NCBI GenBank assembly: GCA_945622055.1
Contig: CALZBV010000001.1
Location: forward strand, 1-36,639
Length of the DNA stretch: 36,639 nucleotides
From: an uncultured Clostridia bacterium
GTDB lineage: Bacteria; Bacillota; Clostridia; Lachnospirales; Lachnospiraceae
Reading direction: 5' to 3'
Shown here: piece after piece, positions 8,448 to 17,168 of the stretch
Numbering within the stretch: position 1 is the stretch's first letter
Layout of the letters: every line of letters starts with the position of its first letter
Notes under the pieces: model-generated
What the model saw: only the letters and a program-made list of their open reading frames with translations
Database searches by the model: none
Told to the model about the DNA's origin: nothing
Position numbers and translations under genes: made by a program

Positions 8448-9707
8448 ATGAGCAGATTATTAATTATCGGTTGTGGTGGAGTCGCAGGGGTGGCAATTCA
8501 CAAGTGCTGCCAGAACAGTGACATATTTACGGAGATTTGTATTGCCAGCAGAACGAAGTCCAAGTGCGATGCATTAAAGGAGAAGCTTGCCGGTACGACA
8601 AAGACCGTGATTACGACGGCTAAGGTAGATGCTGACAGCAGGGAAGAGCTGATTGACCTGATTCGCTCCTATCAGCCGGACGCAGTTTTAAACGTAGCGC
8701 TTCCGTACCAGGACCTTACGATTATGGATGCCTGCCTTGCGTGCAAGGTTGACTACATTGACACTGCAAATTATGAGCCGGAGGATACGGACGATCCGGC
8801 TTGGCGTGCGGTTTATGAGAAGCGCTGCAGGGAGCAGGGCTTTACCGCATACTTCGATTATTCCTGGCAGTGGGCTTATCAGGAGAAATTTAAGGAGGCC
8901 GGAATTACCGCGCTTTTGGGCAGTGGCTTTGACCCGGGTGTAACGAGTGTGTTTACTGCATATGCCCTGAAGCACTATTTTGATGAAATTGAGACCATTG
9001 ATATTTTGGATTGCAACGGTGGTGACCACGGTTACCCGTTTGCAACAAACTTCAATCCGGAGATTAATCTTCGTGAGGTTTCCGCAAATGGTTCTTACTG
9101 GGAAAACGGTCACTGGGTTGAAACAAAACCGATGGAAATCAAGCGGGAGTATGATTTCCCTGGGGTGGGCAGGAAGGATATGTACTTACTTCACCATGAG
9201 GAAATCGAATCTCTGGCAAAAAATATTCCGGGCGTAAAGAGAATCCGTTTCTTTATGACCTTCGGACAGAGCTACCTGACGCATATGAAATGTCTGGAAA
9301 ACGTTGGAATGCTTTCAACTTCTCCGATTCAATTTGAAGGAAAAGAGATTGTTCCGATTCAGTTCTTAAAGGCACTGCTTCCGGACCCGGCGTCTCTGGG
9401 ACCGAGAACGGTCGGAAAGACCAATATCGGATGCATTTTTACCGGTAAAAAGGATGGAAAAGAGAAGACGATTTACATTTACAATGTATGTGATCATCAG
9501 GAGTGCTACCGCGAGGTAGGTTCTCAGGCAATCTCTTATACAACCGGTGTGCCTGCTATGATAGGTGCGGCGTTGATTGCAAGTAAGAAATGGGATCGGG
9601 ACGGTGTATATACGGTTGAGGAGTTCGATCCGGATCCGTTTATGGCAATGTTAAACGAATTTGGTCTTCCGTGGGTGGTAGACGAGAATCCGAAAATAGT
9701 GGAATAA
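8448..9707 (+). CDS. Carboxy(nor)spermidine dehydrogenase (saccharopine dehydrogenase family)
   Basis: 419 residues with a good ribosome binding site (AGGAGG) before ATG 8448. The N-terminus is a Rossmann nucleotide-binding fold (LLIIGCGGVAGVAIHKC) and the rest follows the Lys1/saccharopine-dehydrogenase architecture, including LLGSGFDPGVTSVF and the dimerisation region. The enzyme reductively condenses aspartate semialdehyde with a diamine: putrescine gives carboxyspermidine, diaminopropane gives carboxynorspermidine. Pairing with the decarboxylase downstream and with putrescine-forming enzymes points to carboxyspermidine. A described variant route uses agmatine instead (carboxyaminopropylagmatine), and sequence alone does not exclude it. 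Confidence 0.87.
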   Translation: MSRLLIIGCGGVAGVAIHKCCQNSDIFTEICIASRTKSKCDALKEKLAGTTKTVITTAKVDADSREELIDLIRSYQPDAVLNVALPYQDLTIMDACLACKVDYIDTANYEPEDTDDPAWRAVYEKRCREQGFTAYFDYSWQWAYQEKFKEAGITALLGSGFDPGVTSVFTAYALKHYFDEIETIDILDCNGGDHGYPFATNFNPEINLREVSANGSYWENGHWVETKPMEIKREYDFPGVGRKDMYLLHHEEIESLAKNIPGVKRIRFFMTFGQSYLTHMKCLENVGMLSTSPIQFEGKEIVPIQFLKALLPDPASLGPRTVGKTNIGCIFTGKKDGKEKTIYIYNVCDHQECYREVGSQAISYTTGVPAMIGAALIASKKWDRDGVYTVEEFDPDPFMAMLNEFGLPWVVDENPKIVE

Positions 9708-9722
9708 AAGGATGAGTTTTAC

Positions 9723-9757
9723 CGGGGCGGCCGATTTCTGACCGCCCGTGTTTCTTT
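9723..9757 (+). terminator. Intercistronic hairpin in polyamine operon
   Basis: CGGGGCGG (9723-9730) faces CCGCCCG (9742-9748) and is followed by TGTTTCTTT. The T-tract is poor, so partial termination or 3'-end protection is more likely than full termination. It may tune expression of the upstream and downstream halves of the operon. Confidence 0.45.
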
Positions 9758-9798
9758 GTCGAAAAGGAAAAGTTTGGTTACCAGTGAGGAAATAGCGA

Positions 9799-10926
9799 AT
9801 GTTTGAGAAAATCGAAACCCCGTGTTATGTTGTGGATGAGGCTAAGCTTGTGCAGAATCTGGAGCTTCTTCATCAGGTGGAGGAACGAAGCGGTGCACAT
9901 ATTTTACTGGCGCAGAAGGCATTTTCCATGTTCCGGCTGTATCCGCTGATAGGAAAATATATCAGCGGCACTACCGCCAGCGGTTTGTTTGAAGCAAGAC
10001 TCGGAAAAGAAGAGATGGGAAAGGAAAATCATGTGTATGCACCGGCCTATAAGGAAGCACACATGAAGGAGCTGGTTACGATTTGTGACCATATCATCTT
10101 CAATTCCTTTGCACAATATGAAAAATATAAACAGATTTGTAAGAATGTCAGCGTTGGAATACGAATCAATCCGATGTGCTCTACGCAGGAGGGGCATGCA
10201 ATTTATGACCCATGCGCACCCGGCTCCAGGCTTGGAGTGACAAAGGAGGAGTTTCGCGGGGATGTATTGTTTGGTGAGGGTGGCATTGAGGGACTTCATG
10301 TGCATACGCTTTGTGAGCAGAATTCCGATGCACTGGTTACAACGTTTCATGCGGTAGAGGAGCAGTTCGGTGAGCTTCTTCACAAGGTAAAATGGCTGAA
10401 TCTTGGGGGCGGTCATCACATTACCCGCCCGGATTATGATGTGGCTACGCTGGTAGATTTGATTAGAAGCATCCGTGAGAAATATCATGTGGAGGTGTAT
10501 CTGGAGCCGGGAGAGGCTGTAGCGTTAAATGCGGGCTATCTGGTGACGGAGGTGTGTGATAAAGTAAAAAACGGCATGGAAATATTGATTTTAGATGCCT
10601 CCGCAGCCTGTCATATGCCGGACGTGCTTGAGATGCCGTATCGTCCGCCGCTACGGGATGCCAAAGAGGCAGGGGAGAAGAAATATACGTACCGTCTGTC
10701 TTCCCTTACCTGTCTTGCCGGGGATGTGATTGGAGATTACAGCTTTGACCGGGAAATCAATATAGGAGACAAGCTTGTTTTTGAGGATATGGCAATCTAT
10801 TCTATGGTGAAGAATAATACGTTTAACGGAATTCCGCTGCCGGATATTTCTGTTTTGCATGAGGACGGAAGTGTGGAGCTTGTCCGCCGGTTTGGCTATG
10901 AGGATTTTAAAGGAAGGCTGTCATAG
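9799..10926 (+). CDS. nspC: Carboxynorspermidine/carboxyspermidine decarboxylase
   Basis: 375 residues, a PLP enzyme of the alanine-racemase-like fold (fold type III). The Schiff-base lysine is in AQKAFSMF (K40), the glycine-rich phosphate site in WLNLGGGHH, and the EPGEA motif begins at about residue 236. The C-terminal partner strand includes CLAGDVIGDY, whose cysteine is the usual catalytic one contributed across the dimer. It removes the carboxyl group from carboxyspermidine to give spermidine, completing the two-step route begun by the upstream dehydrogenase. A GAGG about 9 nt upstream supports the start. It follows the dehydrogenase after a 90-nt gap containing a hairpin. Confidence 0.9.
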   Translation: MFEKIETPCYVVDEAKLVQNLELLHQVEERSGAHILLAQKAFSMFRLYPLIGKYISGTTASGLFEARLGKEEMGKENHVYAPAYKEAHMKELVTICDHIIFNSFAQYEKYKQICKNVSVGIRINPMCSTQEGHAIYDPCAPGSRLGVTKEEFRGDVLFGEGGIEGLHVHTLCEQNSDALVTTFHAVEEQFGELLHKVKWLNLGGGHHITRPDYDVATLVDLIRSIREKYHVEVYLEPGEAVALNAGYLVTEVCDKVKNGMEILILDASAACHMPDVLEMPYRPPLRDAKEAGEKKYTYRLSSLTCLAGDVIGDYSFDREINIGDKLVFEDMAIYSMVKNNTFNGIPLPDISVLHEDGSVELVRRFGYEDFKGRLS

Positions 10927-10943
10927 GGGATAAAGGAGGAACT

Positions 10944-12062
10944 ATGTTACAAAATACAACACCTCTTTCGGACGGGTTTTTTATGCCGGGGGAGTTTGAG
11001 CCGCAGCGCGGCTGCCTTATGGTATGGCCGGAACGCCCCGGCTCCTGGCCGTATGAGGCAAGGGAGGCCAGAAAGGCGTTCGCGGAGATTATTCGCAAAA
11101 TTGCCCGTAGCGAGGAGGTTTTTGTTGCGGTAAGTGAGAAGGGAGAGGCATCTGCAAAGGAGCTGCTTTCGCAGGTTCCGAATGTGAGACTCTTCCGTGC
11201 GGAAACGGAGGATGCCTGGGCACGTGATATCGGGCCGACCTTTGTGAAGAATAAGGAAGGGCTGGTCCGTGCCGTTAATTGGGAGTTTAATGCCTGGGGC
11301 GGTGCATACAACGGGCTTTATGCTTCCTGGGAAAAGGATAATGCCTTTGCACAATTTTTTGCAAGGGAACAGGGCTATGAGATGTATGAAGCGGCTCCGT
11401 TTGTGCTGGAAGGAGGAGCCATTCATTCCGACGGACAGGGAACGGTACTTGTTACGGAGGCATGTCTGCTGAGTCCGGGACGTAACCCGAAGCTTTCCAA
11501 AGAAGAGATAGAACAAAAGCTTTTTTTGTACCTCGGGGCAAAAAAGGTTATCTGGCTGCCGCGTGGAATTTATAACGATGAAACGGATGAGCATGTAGAT
11601 AATTTCTGTGCGTTTATACGCCCGGGGGAAGTGGTTCTTGCGTGGACGGAGGATGTGAACGACCCGCAATATGAAATGTCCATGGCAGGGCTGCGTGTGC
11701 TGGAAGCGGAAACCGATGCCTGCGGACGGAAGCTTTTGGTGCATAAGCTTCCGGTTCCGGAGTATCCGGTATGTGTAAAGGAAGAAGAGCTTTGCGGTTA
11801 TTCGTTTGAAGAGGGAGAGGATACCAGAGAGGCCGGAGAGCGTCTTGCGGCGTCTTATGTAAATTTTTATTTCTCGAATGATGCAGTTTTAATGCCTGCG
11901 TTTGGTGGAGAAAATGAAGAAAGTGACAAGAGAGCAGAGAGCATTTTACGTAAGCTTTGTCCGGAGCGTGAGGTACTTCCGATTCCTGCAAGAGCAATAC
12001 TGCTTGGCGGTGGAAACATCCACTGTATTACACAACAGATTCCGCTTGGACGAACCAGGTAA
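10944..12062 (+). CDS. aguA: Agmatine deiminase
   Basis: 372 residues, close to the family norm. It hydrolyses agmatine to N-carbamoylputrescine and ammonia. The guanidine-modifying fold is clear: MPGEFEPQRGCLMVWPERPGSWP at the N-terminus (contains W for substrate stacking), DAWARDIGPTF, NDETDEHVDN with the catalytic acid and histidine, and the nucleophilic cysteine C361 in GGGNIHCIT near the C-terminus. A GGAGG ribosome binding site lies immediately upstream and the gap to nspC is 17 nt. With SpeA it forms the second step from arginine to putrescine. Peptidyl-arginine deiminases share the fold, but the motif set and neighbours fit agmatine. Confidence 0.94.
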   Translation: MLQNTTPLSDGFFMPGEFEPQRGCLMVWPERPGSWPYEAREARKAFAEIIRKIARSEEVFVAVSEKGEASAKELLSQVPNVRLFRAETEDAWARDIGPTFVKNKEGLVRAVNWEFNAWGGAYNGLYASWEKDNAFAQFFAREQGYEMYEAAPFVLEGGAIHSDGQGTVLVTEACLLSPGRNPKLSKEEIEQKLFLYLGAKKVIWLPRGIYNDETDEHVDNFCAFIRPGEVVLAWTEDVNDPQYEMSMAGLRVLEAETDACGRKLLVHKLPVPEYPVCVKEEELCGYSFEEGEDTREAGERLAASYVNFYFSNDAVLMPAFGGENEESDKRAESILRKLCPEREVLPIPARAILLGGGNIHCITQQIPLGRTR

Positions 12063-12116
12063 AAGCTGCGGTCTGTGGTAGCATATGTCTGTCAGAGTTT
12101 TGAAAAGGAGAGAAAA

Positions 12117-12995
12117 ATGAGAAAAGTATCAGTCGCTGCAATTCAGATGAGGTGTAGTACGATTGTAGAAGAAAATTTGGAGAAGGCAGAGAAAATGGTC
12201 CGCGAGGCAGCGGCAAAGGGTGCTCAGGTAATTCTGCTCCCGGAGCTTTTCGAGCGTGAGTATTTTTGCCAGCAGAGGCAATATGCTTTTTACAAATATG
12301 CGCTTCCGACCGGAGAAAATCCTGCTGTTCGTATGGGACAGCGACTTGCCAGGGAGCTTTCGGTCGTGCTTCCAATCAGTTTTTTTGAGCGTGACGGAAA
12401 TGTTTTGTATAACTCTGTTGCCTGTATTGATGCGGATGGAAAGCTGCTTGGAGTCTATCGGAAAACGCATATTCCGGATGATCATTTTTATCAGGAAAAG
12501 TTTTACTTTACTCCGGGAGATACCGGCTTTCAGGTGTTTTCCACCCGGTATGGAAAGGTCGGCATAGGGATATGCTGGGATCAGTGGTTCCCGGAAACCG
12601 CAAGAAGTCTTGCAATTCTGGGTGCAGAAATGATTCTGTATCCGACGGCAATCGGTTCTGAACCGATTCTAAACAGTGACAGCATGCCACATTGGAGACG
12701 CTGTATGCAGGGCCATGCTGCTGCGAATCTGATGCCTGTGATTGCAGCCAACCGGATCGGTTCGGAAAAGGTGCTTCCATGCGAGGAAAATGCAGGGCTT
12801 TCTTCAGAGCTTTGCTTTTACGGTTCTTCCTTCCTTACAGACGAAACCGGTGAGCTGGTACAGTCTGCAGGACGGGAGGAGGAAACGGTGCTGGTGTGGC
12901 AGTATGATTTGGACACCATTGAAGAGAACCGCCTTTCCTGGGGAGTGTTCCGTGACAGAAGACCGGATATGTACCGCATTATCAGTAATTCGTAA
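12117..12995 (+). CDS. aguB: N-carbamoylputrescine amidase
   Basis: Nitrilase-superfamily enzyme, 292 residues from ATG 12117. A GTG at 12075 would add 14 residues, but AAAAGGAG at about 12102-12109 favours the ATG. The Glu-Lys-Cys triad is intact: E43 in LPELFERE, K116 in YRKTHIPDD and C153 in GIGICWDQWFPE. The enzyme hydrolyses N-carbamoylputrescine to putrescine, CO2 and ammonia. It follows aguA after 54 nt and completes the putrescine branch, feeding the carboxyspermidine enzymes encoded upstream. Confidence 0.94.
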   Translation: MRKVSVAAIQMRCSTIVEENLEKAEKMVREAAAKGAQVILLPELFEREYFCQQRQYAFYKYALPTGENPAVRMGQRLARELSVVLPISFFERDGNVLYNSVACIDADGKLLGVYRKTHIPDDHFYQEKFYFTPGDTGFQVFSTRYGKVGIGICWDQWFPETARSLAILGAEMILYPTAIGSEPILNSDSMPHWRRCMQGHAAANLMPVIAANRIGSEKVLPCEENAGLSSELCFYGSSFLTDETGELVQSAGREEETVLVWQYDLDTIEENRLSWGVFRDRRPDMYRIISNS

Positions 12996-13022
12996 TATTT
13001 TGTGGAGAAAAGGAGAATAGAA

Positions 13023-13319
13023 ATGGTTAAGCATGTTATTTTATGGAAATTAAAGGATGCACCGGAAGCAGACAAGAAAAAAATTAAGGAAGAGATGAAA
13101 AAGAACCTTGAGGCTTTAGTTGGAGTTGTACCGGGGCTGGTTAGTCTTAAGGTGGAGATTAACCCGTTGGCATCCTCGAATGCAGATGTGATGTTAGACA
13201 GTATTTTAGAAAGCGAAGAGGCATTAAAGGGATACCAGTCTCATCCTGCGCATGTAGCGGTGGCAGATACGTATGTCAGACCGTATGCGGAGGTACGTCT
13301 CTGCATGGACTATGAGTAA
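13023..13319 (+). CDS. Dabb-family (stress-responsive alpha/beta barrel) protein
   Basis: 98 residues from ATG 13023, preceded by AAAGGAGA; an in-frame ATG at 13002 has no comparable site. The sequence MVKHVILWKLKD, a helix, then VVPGLVSLKVEIN, SSNADVMLDSILES, and YQSHPAHVAVADTYVRPYA is the ferredoxin-like Dabb layout, with the conserved N-terminal HVILWK and the YQSHPAH histidines. These small proteins form dimeric barrels and their biochemical role is mostly unknown. It sits 27 nt after aguB and probably belongs to the operon. A link to polyamine stress is only a guess. Confidence 0.8.
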   Translation: MVKHVILWKLKDAPEADKKKIKEEMKKNLEALVGVVPGLVSLKVEINPLASSNADVMLDSILESEEALKGYQSHPAHVAVADTYVRPYAEVRLCMDYE

Positions 13320-13332
13320 GAAGTGCCGTTGC

Positions 13333-13360
13333 TTGACATTTTTTTCGGACAGGGTATAAT
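13333..13360 (+). promoter_or_regulatory. Strong promoter of mrp-like operon
   Basis: Perfect TTGACA (13333-13338), 16-bp spacer, perfect TATAAT (13355-13360), 40 bp before the Mrp/NBP35 start codon. It separates this transcription unit from the polyamine operon. Confidence 0.8.
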
Positions 13361-13399
13361 CAGAACTATATAATCCGTCAGGGAAAGAGAGGAAATAAA

Positions 13400-14662
13400 A
13401 TGAGTGAAGAGAGATATGAGCAGGAGATTCCGTGCTCTCACGACTGTAACAGCTGTGCTTCAAAATGCAGCTCGAAAAAGCCGGATAAGTCCCAGTTTCT
13501 TGAACCGATGAATGCATACAGCAATGTGAAGAAGGTAATCGGCGTTGTAAGCGGAAAGGGTGGCGTAGGTAAGTCGTTTGTAACCTCTTATCTTGCCGTA
13601 TTGATGAACCGGCTTGGTTATAAGACCGCTGTTTTGGATGCGGATGTGACCGGACCGTCTATTCCGATGGCATTTGGTGTACATCGAAAGGCACAGGGCA
13701 ATGAGCTTGGTCTTTTACCGGAGTATTCTGAAAAGGGAACTGCGCTGATGTCAGTGAATTTATTGCTTCAGGAGGAAGAGATTCCGGTTGTATGGCGTGG
13801 ACCTGTGATTTCCGGAACGGTGAAGCAGTTCTGGTCCCAGGTGGTTTGGGGCGATGTTGATTACATGTTTGTGGATATGCCTCCGGGAACCGGTGATGTT
13901 CCGCTTACGGTATTTCAGTCTCTTCCGGTGGACGGAATTATTATCGTAACCAGTCCGCAGGAGTTGGTATCCATGGTAGTGGCGAAGGCAGTGAATATGG
14001 CCCGTCAGATGGACATTCCGGTACTTGGGCTTGTGGAAAACTACAGCTATGCCCAGTGTGGTGCCTGTGGTGAGAAGATGTATTTGTTTGGGGAAAGTCA
14101 TCTTGAGGAAACTGCAAAGAAGTTCGAGCTTCCGGTGCTTGGAAGACTTCCGATTGATCCGGCGATTGCAAAGGCAGTTGATGCAGGTAAAATCGAGGAG
14201 CTTTCCGGTGAATGGCTTTCGGATGTGACCAATGTATTAAAGCAGCTGCTTCCGGAAGAGAAAACCGGCGCAGAAGGGGAAACCTATACCATTGCGGTTA
14301 CAACGGACGAAGATGGTGAGGTATTCCAGCATTTTGGACATTGTGAGAAATTTACGCTCTATCAGATGAGCGATGGTATATTAGTGGCGCAGAATGAGCT
14401 TAAGACAGATGGAAACGGTCATGAGGCAATGGCAAAGGTGCTTGCGGATAACGGCGTTAAGGTTCTGATTTGCGGAGGCATCGGATTTGGCGCAATGCAG
14501 GCATTGATGGAGTATAATGTTTTGGTTGTGCCGGGAGTAACGGGAAGCGTGGATGCAGCTGTTAAGAATTATCTGGAAGGTGTGCTGGGGAGCCGTGATG
14601 AGGCAACCTGTAGTTCCCATTCCGAGGAAGGCTGTGGCAGCTGCGGTGGCTGTTGTCATTAA
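13400..14662 (+). CDS. Mrp/NBP35 Fe-S carrier ATPase fused to NifX-like domain
   Basis: 420 residues in three parts. The N-terminal cysteine cluster (C12, C16, C19, C23) resembles the Fe-S site of NBP35 proteins. The ATPase (about 35-265) has the deviant Walker A GKGGVGKS near residue 52, DMPPGTGD, and a CxxC (CGACGEK) used to hold a bridging cluster at the dimer interface. The C-terminal domain (about 290-395) is of the dinitrogenase iron-molybdenum cofactor/NifX-NifB type, with HFGHCEKF and ICGGIGFGAM, and the protein ends in a Cys-rich tail (CGSCGGCCH). Mrp proteins carry Fe-S clusters to apo-enzymes; the NifX-like domain may hold a cluster or its precursor. Co-operonic with the ASKHA ATPase downstream. 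Confidence 0.9.
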   Translation: MSEERYEQEIPCSHDCNSCASKCSSKKPDKSQFLEPMNAYSNVKKVIGVVSGKGGVGKSFVTSYLAVLMNRLGYKTAVLDADVTGPSIPMAFGVHRKAQGNELGLLPEYSEKGTALMSVNLLLQEEEIPVVWRGPVISGTVKQFWSQVVWGDVDYMFVDMPPGTGDVPLTVFQSLPVDGIIIVTSPQELVSMVVAKAVNMARQMDIPVLGLVENYSYAQCGACGEKMYLFGESHLEETAKKFELPVLGRLPIDPAIAKAVDAGKIEELSGEWLSDVTNVLKQLLPEEKTGAEGETYTIAVTTDEDGEVFQHFGHCEKFTLYQMSDGILVAQNELKTDGNGHEAMAKVLADNGVKVLICGGIGFGAMQALMEYNVLVVPGVTGSVDAAVKNYLEGVLGSRDEATCSSHSEEGCGSCGGCCH

Positions 14663-14685
14663 TCGGTAAAGAAAGGCGGTAAGGA

Positions 14686-15903
14686 ATGAAAAACCGGTAT
14701 TGTGGAGCGTGTCGTGGCGAACGAGGCTGTGTGGATTGTGTTTCTGCTTCGAAAAATGCACAGTATGTGGGACTTACCGGCTTTGTAAACCGGGATAACG
14801 CGGAGACTGAGAGCTCCGTCCCGCAGGAGTATCTGCTGGCAGCGGACATTGGTACAACCACACTTGCGTTCGTCTGTACGGATGAGCATGGAAATGTACT
14901 TTCCTCGTATGGCTGTGTGAATCCTCAGAGAAGGTATGCAGCTGACGTGATCGGACGGGTGGACTATGCCTGCGGGAAGGATGATACGGAGTTAACAAAG
15001 ATACTGAAGGAGGCCTTGGTAAAAGGCTTCCTTTTTGTGCTGAAAAGGGCGGAAAAGACGTATGGCAGCGGGCGTCCGGTCCGCTTTGGGATTGCAGGAA
15101 ATACCGTGATGCTGCATTTGCTTTTGGGATATCCGGTAGAGGGACTGGCAAAGGCACCCTTTGTACCGTTTCGCACGGAGGGTGTGAAAACCGGCTTTAC
15201 GGAATTGTTTGGTGTGCAGCAGGGACTGGAGGGAAGTGTAGTAATTTTACCCTGCTTTTCGGCCTTTGTTGGTGCGGATTTGTTTGCAGGGGCATATTAT
15301 CTGGATTTTTTTGGACAAAAAAAGCAAAAAACCTGCTTTCTTGCAGATTTCGGAACGAATGGTGAGCTTCTGCTATTGCATGACGGACGTATTTATGCAA
15401 CCTCTGCAGCAATGGGAACTGCATTTGAAGGAGGAAGGTTTTCGTATGCAGCCGATTTGTTCCGCCTGATTGCCGAGGCAAGGAAGGAAGAGCAAATGGA
15501 CAAATACGGATTGCTTTCGGAACCCTATTTTGAGGAAGGCTTTCGTGGATTGTTGCAGGAGGATGTCCGGGTGTTTCAGCTGGCAAAGGGAGCAATCCGT
15601 GCCGGAATTGAGATTTTGCTTGGACGCGCCGGAATCAGTGCGGCGGAGGTTTCTGAGGTTTTTCTGGCCGGCGGACTTGGTGAATTTTGTAATCAGGAGG
15701 ATTTTTTTGATACCGGATTATTACCGGGGGCTTTTCGGGGAAAGCTTTCCGTGGTGGGAAACGGCTGTATTGGCGGACTGGTAAAGTATTTAAAAAACAG
15801 GGAAGAAATGCTTACGTGTGAAGCAGATGTCATAAATCTGGCAGAATGCCCGTCTTTTGAGGAGGCATATTATGCTTACATGAATTTTGAAGAGGAAGCA
15901 TAA
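14686..15903 (+). CDS. RACo-like ASKHA-fold ATPase with N-terminal Cys4 motif
   Basis: 405 residues. From about residue 48 the sequence matches the C-terminal ASKHA domain of reductive activators of corrinoid proteins: LLAADIGTTTLAF (phosphate 1), NPQRRYAADVIGRV, GIAGNTVMLHLLLG, FLADFGTNGELLL (phosphate 2) and VFLAGGLGEF (adenosine). The 2Fe-2S ferredoxin domain of true RACo proteins is absent. In its place is a short N-terminus with C6, C9, C15 and C18 (CxxCx5CxxC), which could bind a 4Fe-4S cluster or zinc. It begins 24 nt after the Mrp-NifX gene, so the carrier may load this site. Client protein unknown; no corrinoid methyltransferase lies in the window. Confidence 0.8.
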   Translation: MKNRYCGACRGERGCVDCVSASKNAQYVGLTGFVNRDNAETESSVPQEYLLAADIGTTTLAFVCTDEHGNVLSSYGCVNPQRRYAADVIGRVDYACGKDDTELTKILKEALVKGFLFVLKRAEKTYGSGRPVRFGIAGNTVMLHLLLGYPVEGLAKAPFVPFRTEGVKTGFTELFGVQQGLEGSVVILPCFSAFVGADLFAGAYYLDFFGQKKQKTCFLADFGTNGELLLLHDGRIYATSAAMGTAFEGGRFSYAADLFRLIAEARKEEQMDKYGLLSEPYFEEGFRGLLQEDVRVFQLAKGAIRAGIEILLGRAGISAAEVSEVFLAGGLGEFCNQEDFFDTGLLPGAFRGKLSVVGNGCIGGLVKYLKNREEMLTCEADVINLAECPSFEEAYYAYMNFEEEA

Positions 15904-15992
15904 GCGGTGATAAGGCGTTGGTCTGCTTTTTGTTATGAGCCATAGTTCATTTTCAATAGAAAATCAGAGCAAAGCAGCGGAAAGGAGTGCGA

Positions 15993-17168
15993 ATGAAGGG
16001 AAAGAATCGGAAACAGGCCGGAAAGATTTTACTCGGGACAACTCTTTTTCTTTGCGTGCTTCTTTTTGCAGGCTGTAAGAAAATGCAACCGGATTCCGGG
16101 CTTGTTACCCAACCACCGGGCAATTCGGATACTACGGAAACGGATAATCCGGAGCTTAGTGCGTTTGAACTGGCGAATGCAAAGCTGGTACAGGAACGGC
16201 TGGCGTCACTAAAGACAATTGTGGCAGCAAAGGTAGGCTCGCAGGAGATTACGATGGACAGGGCCATGGTGCTGATTTATTTCATGGAGGTGCGCGGAAA
16301 CTACTACGCAGACTATTATGAAGCTACCTATGGGAGTGATTACTGGAATACCGTGTACGATGCGTCCGGAAAAACCGCCCGTGAAGTGCTTAAGGAAGAA
16401 ACGATGGATACGTTAATCCGTTATGCGATTTTATATGATTGTGCAGTTCGGAATGGAATGGAGCTTACTGCAGAGGAACAAAAGGAAAATGAAGCGTATG
16501 TGGAACGTGTGAAAGCGGAGATGACATCAGAGGAAGCAGAACGGGGTGGTTTTACCACACAGGGGCTTTTGGACGCCTGTGCGTGGATGATGACTGCAGA
16601 AAAGTATTATGACAGGATGACGGAGAACCTCGGAATTACCCGTGAATCGGCAGCGGAAACGATAAATCCGGAGGATTACCGGGAGTATGAGACGGAGTAT
16701 TTGTATCTGCCGACAACATACTATGATGAACAGTATCAGGTTTGTGAGGAAAGCGAAGAAACCATTGCTGCACGACTGGAACGAATGAAGGAATATGCTG
16801 TTTTGCTACAACAGGGAGAAACCTTTGCAGAGCTTTTGGAACGGGATGGAGAGCTTACGTATAAGCAACGGCTGTTTAGGGAGAACGGTTCGGGTGCAGA
16901 GACTGCCTATGCAGAGGTGGCAAAGAAGCTGAAGAACGGAGAACTGACCGGTCCGGTAAAAACAGAATATGGAATTTATATTATCCGTATGGTGGACCGG
17001 GATTGCCAGGTATCGTATGAAGAAGCGGTGGATGCAGCCTTTGAAGTAAAGAAGAGCGAAGCAATGGAGGCTGCCTACCGGGTGCTGTCAGAACAGTACC
17101 CGACAGAGCTGAATGAGGAGGCCTGGAGTGAGATTGTAATCGGAGCAACGGTTAGTCTCAGGGAATAA
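15993..17168 (+). CDS. PrsA/SurA-like foldase lipoprotein
   Basis: I start at ATG 15993, spaced from AAAGGAG; an in-frame GTG at 15987 lies inside that site. The 391-residue product has a lipoprotein signal peptide (Lys/Arg-rich start, hydrophobic core, lipobox LFAGC with C28). A SurA-like helical N-domain follows (about 65-230), then a PPIC-like rotamase region (about 235-340: FAELLERDGE, KLKNGELTGPVKTEYGIYIIRMVD), degenerate in places. Such extracytoplasmic proteins help secreted proteins fold after export. It is the last gene on this strand before a convergent LysR gene; the stop codons touch. Enzymatic isomerase activity is uncertain. Confidence 0.75.
   Translation: MKGKNRKQAGKILLGTTLFLCVLLFAGCKKMQPDSGLVTQPPGNSDTTETDNPELSAFELANAKLVQERLASLKTIVAAKVGSQEITMDRAMVLIYFMEVRGNYYADYYEATYGSDYWNTVYDASGKTAREVLKEETMDTLIRYAILYDCAVRNGMELTAEEQKENEAYVERVKAEMTSEEAERGGFTTQGLLDACAWMMTAEKYYDRMTENLGITRESAAETINPEDYREYETEYLYLPTTYYDEQYQVCEESEETIAARLERMKEYAVLLQQGETFAELLERDGELTYKQRLFRENGSGAETAYAEVAKKLKNGELTGPVKTEYGIYIIRMVDRDCQVSYEEAVDAAFEVKKSEAMEAAYRVLSEQYPTELNEEAWSEIVIGATVSLRE

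Noticed and set aside
10947..11744. 265-codon minus-strand ORF
   Set aside because: Antisense shadow of agmatine deiminase; the sense frame has complete catalytic motifs.
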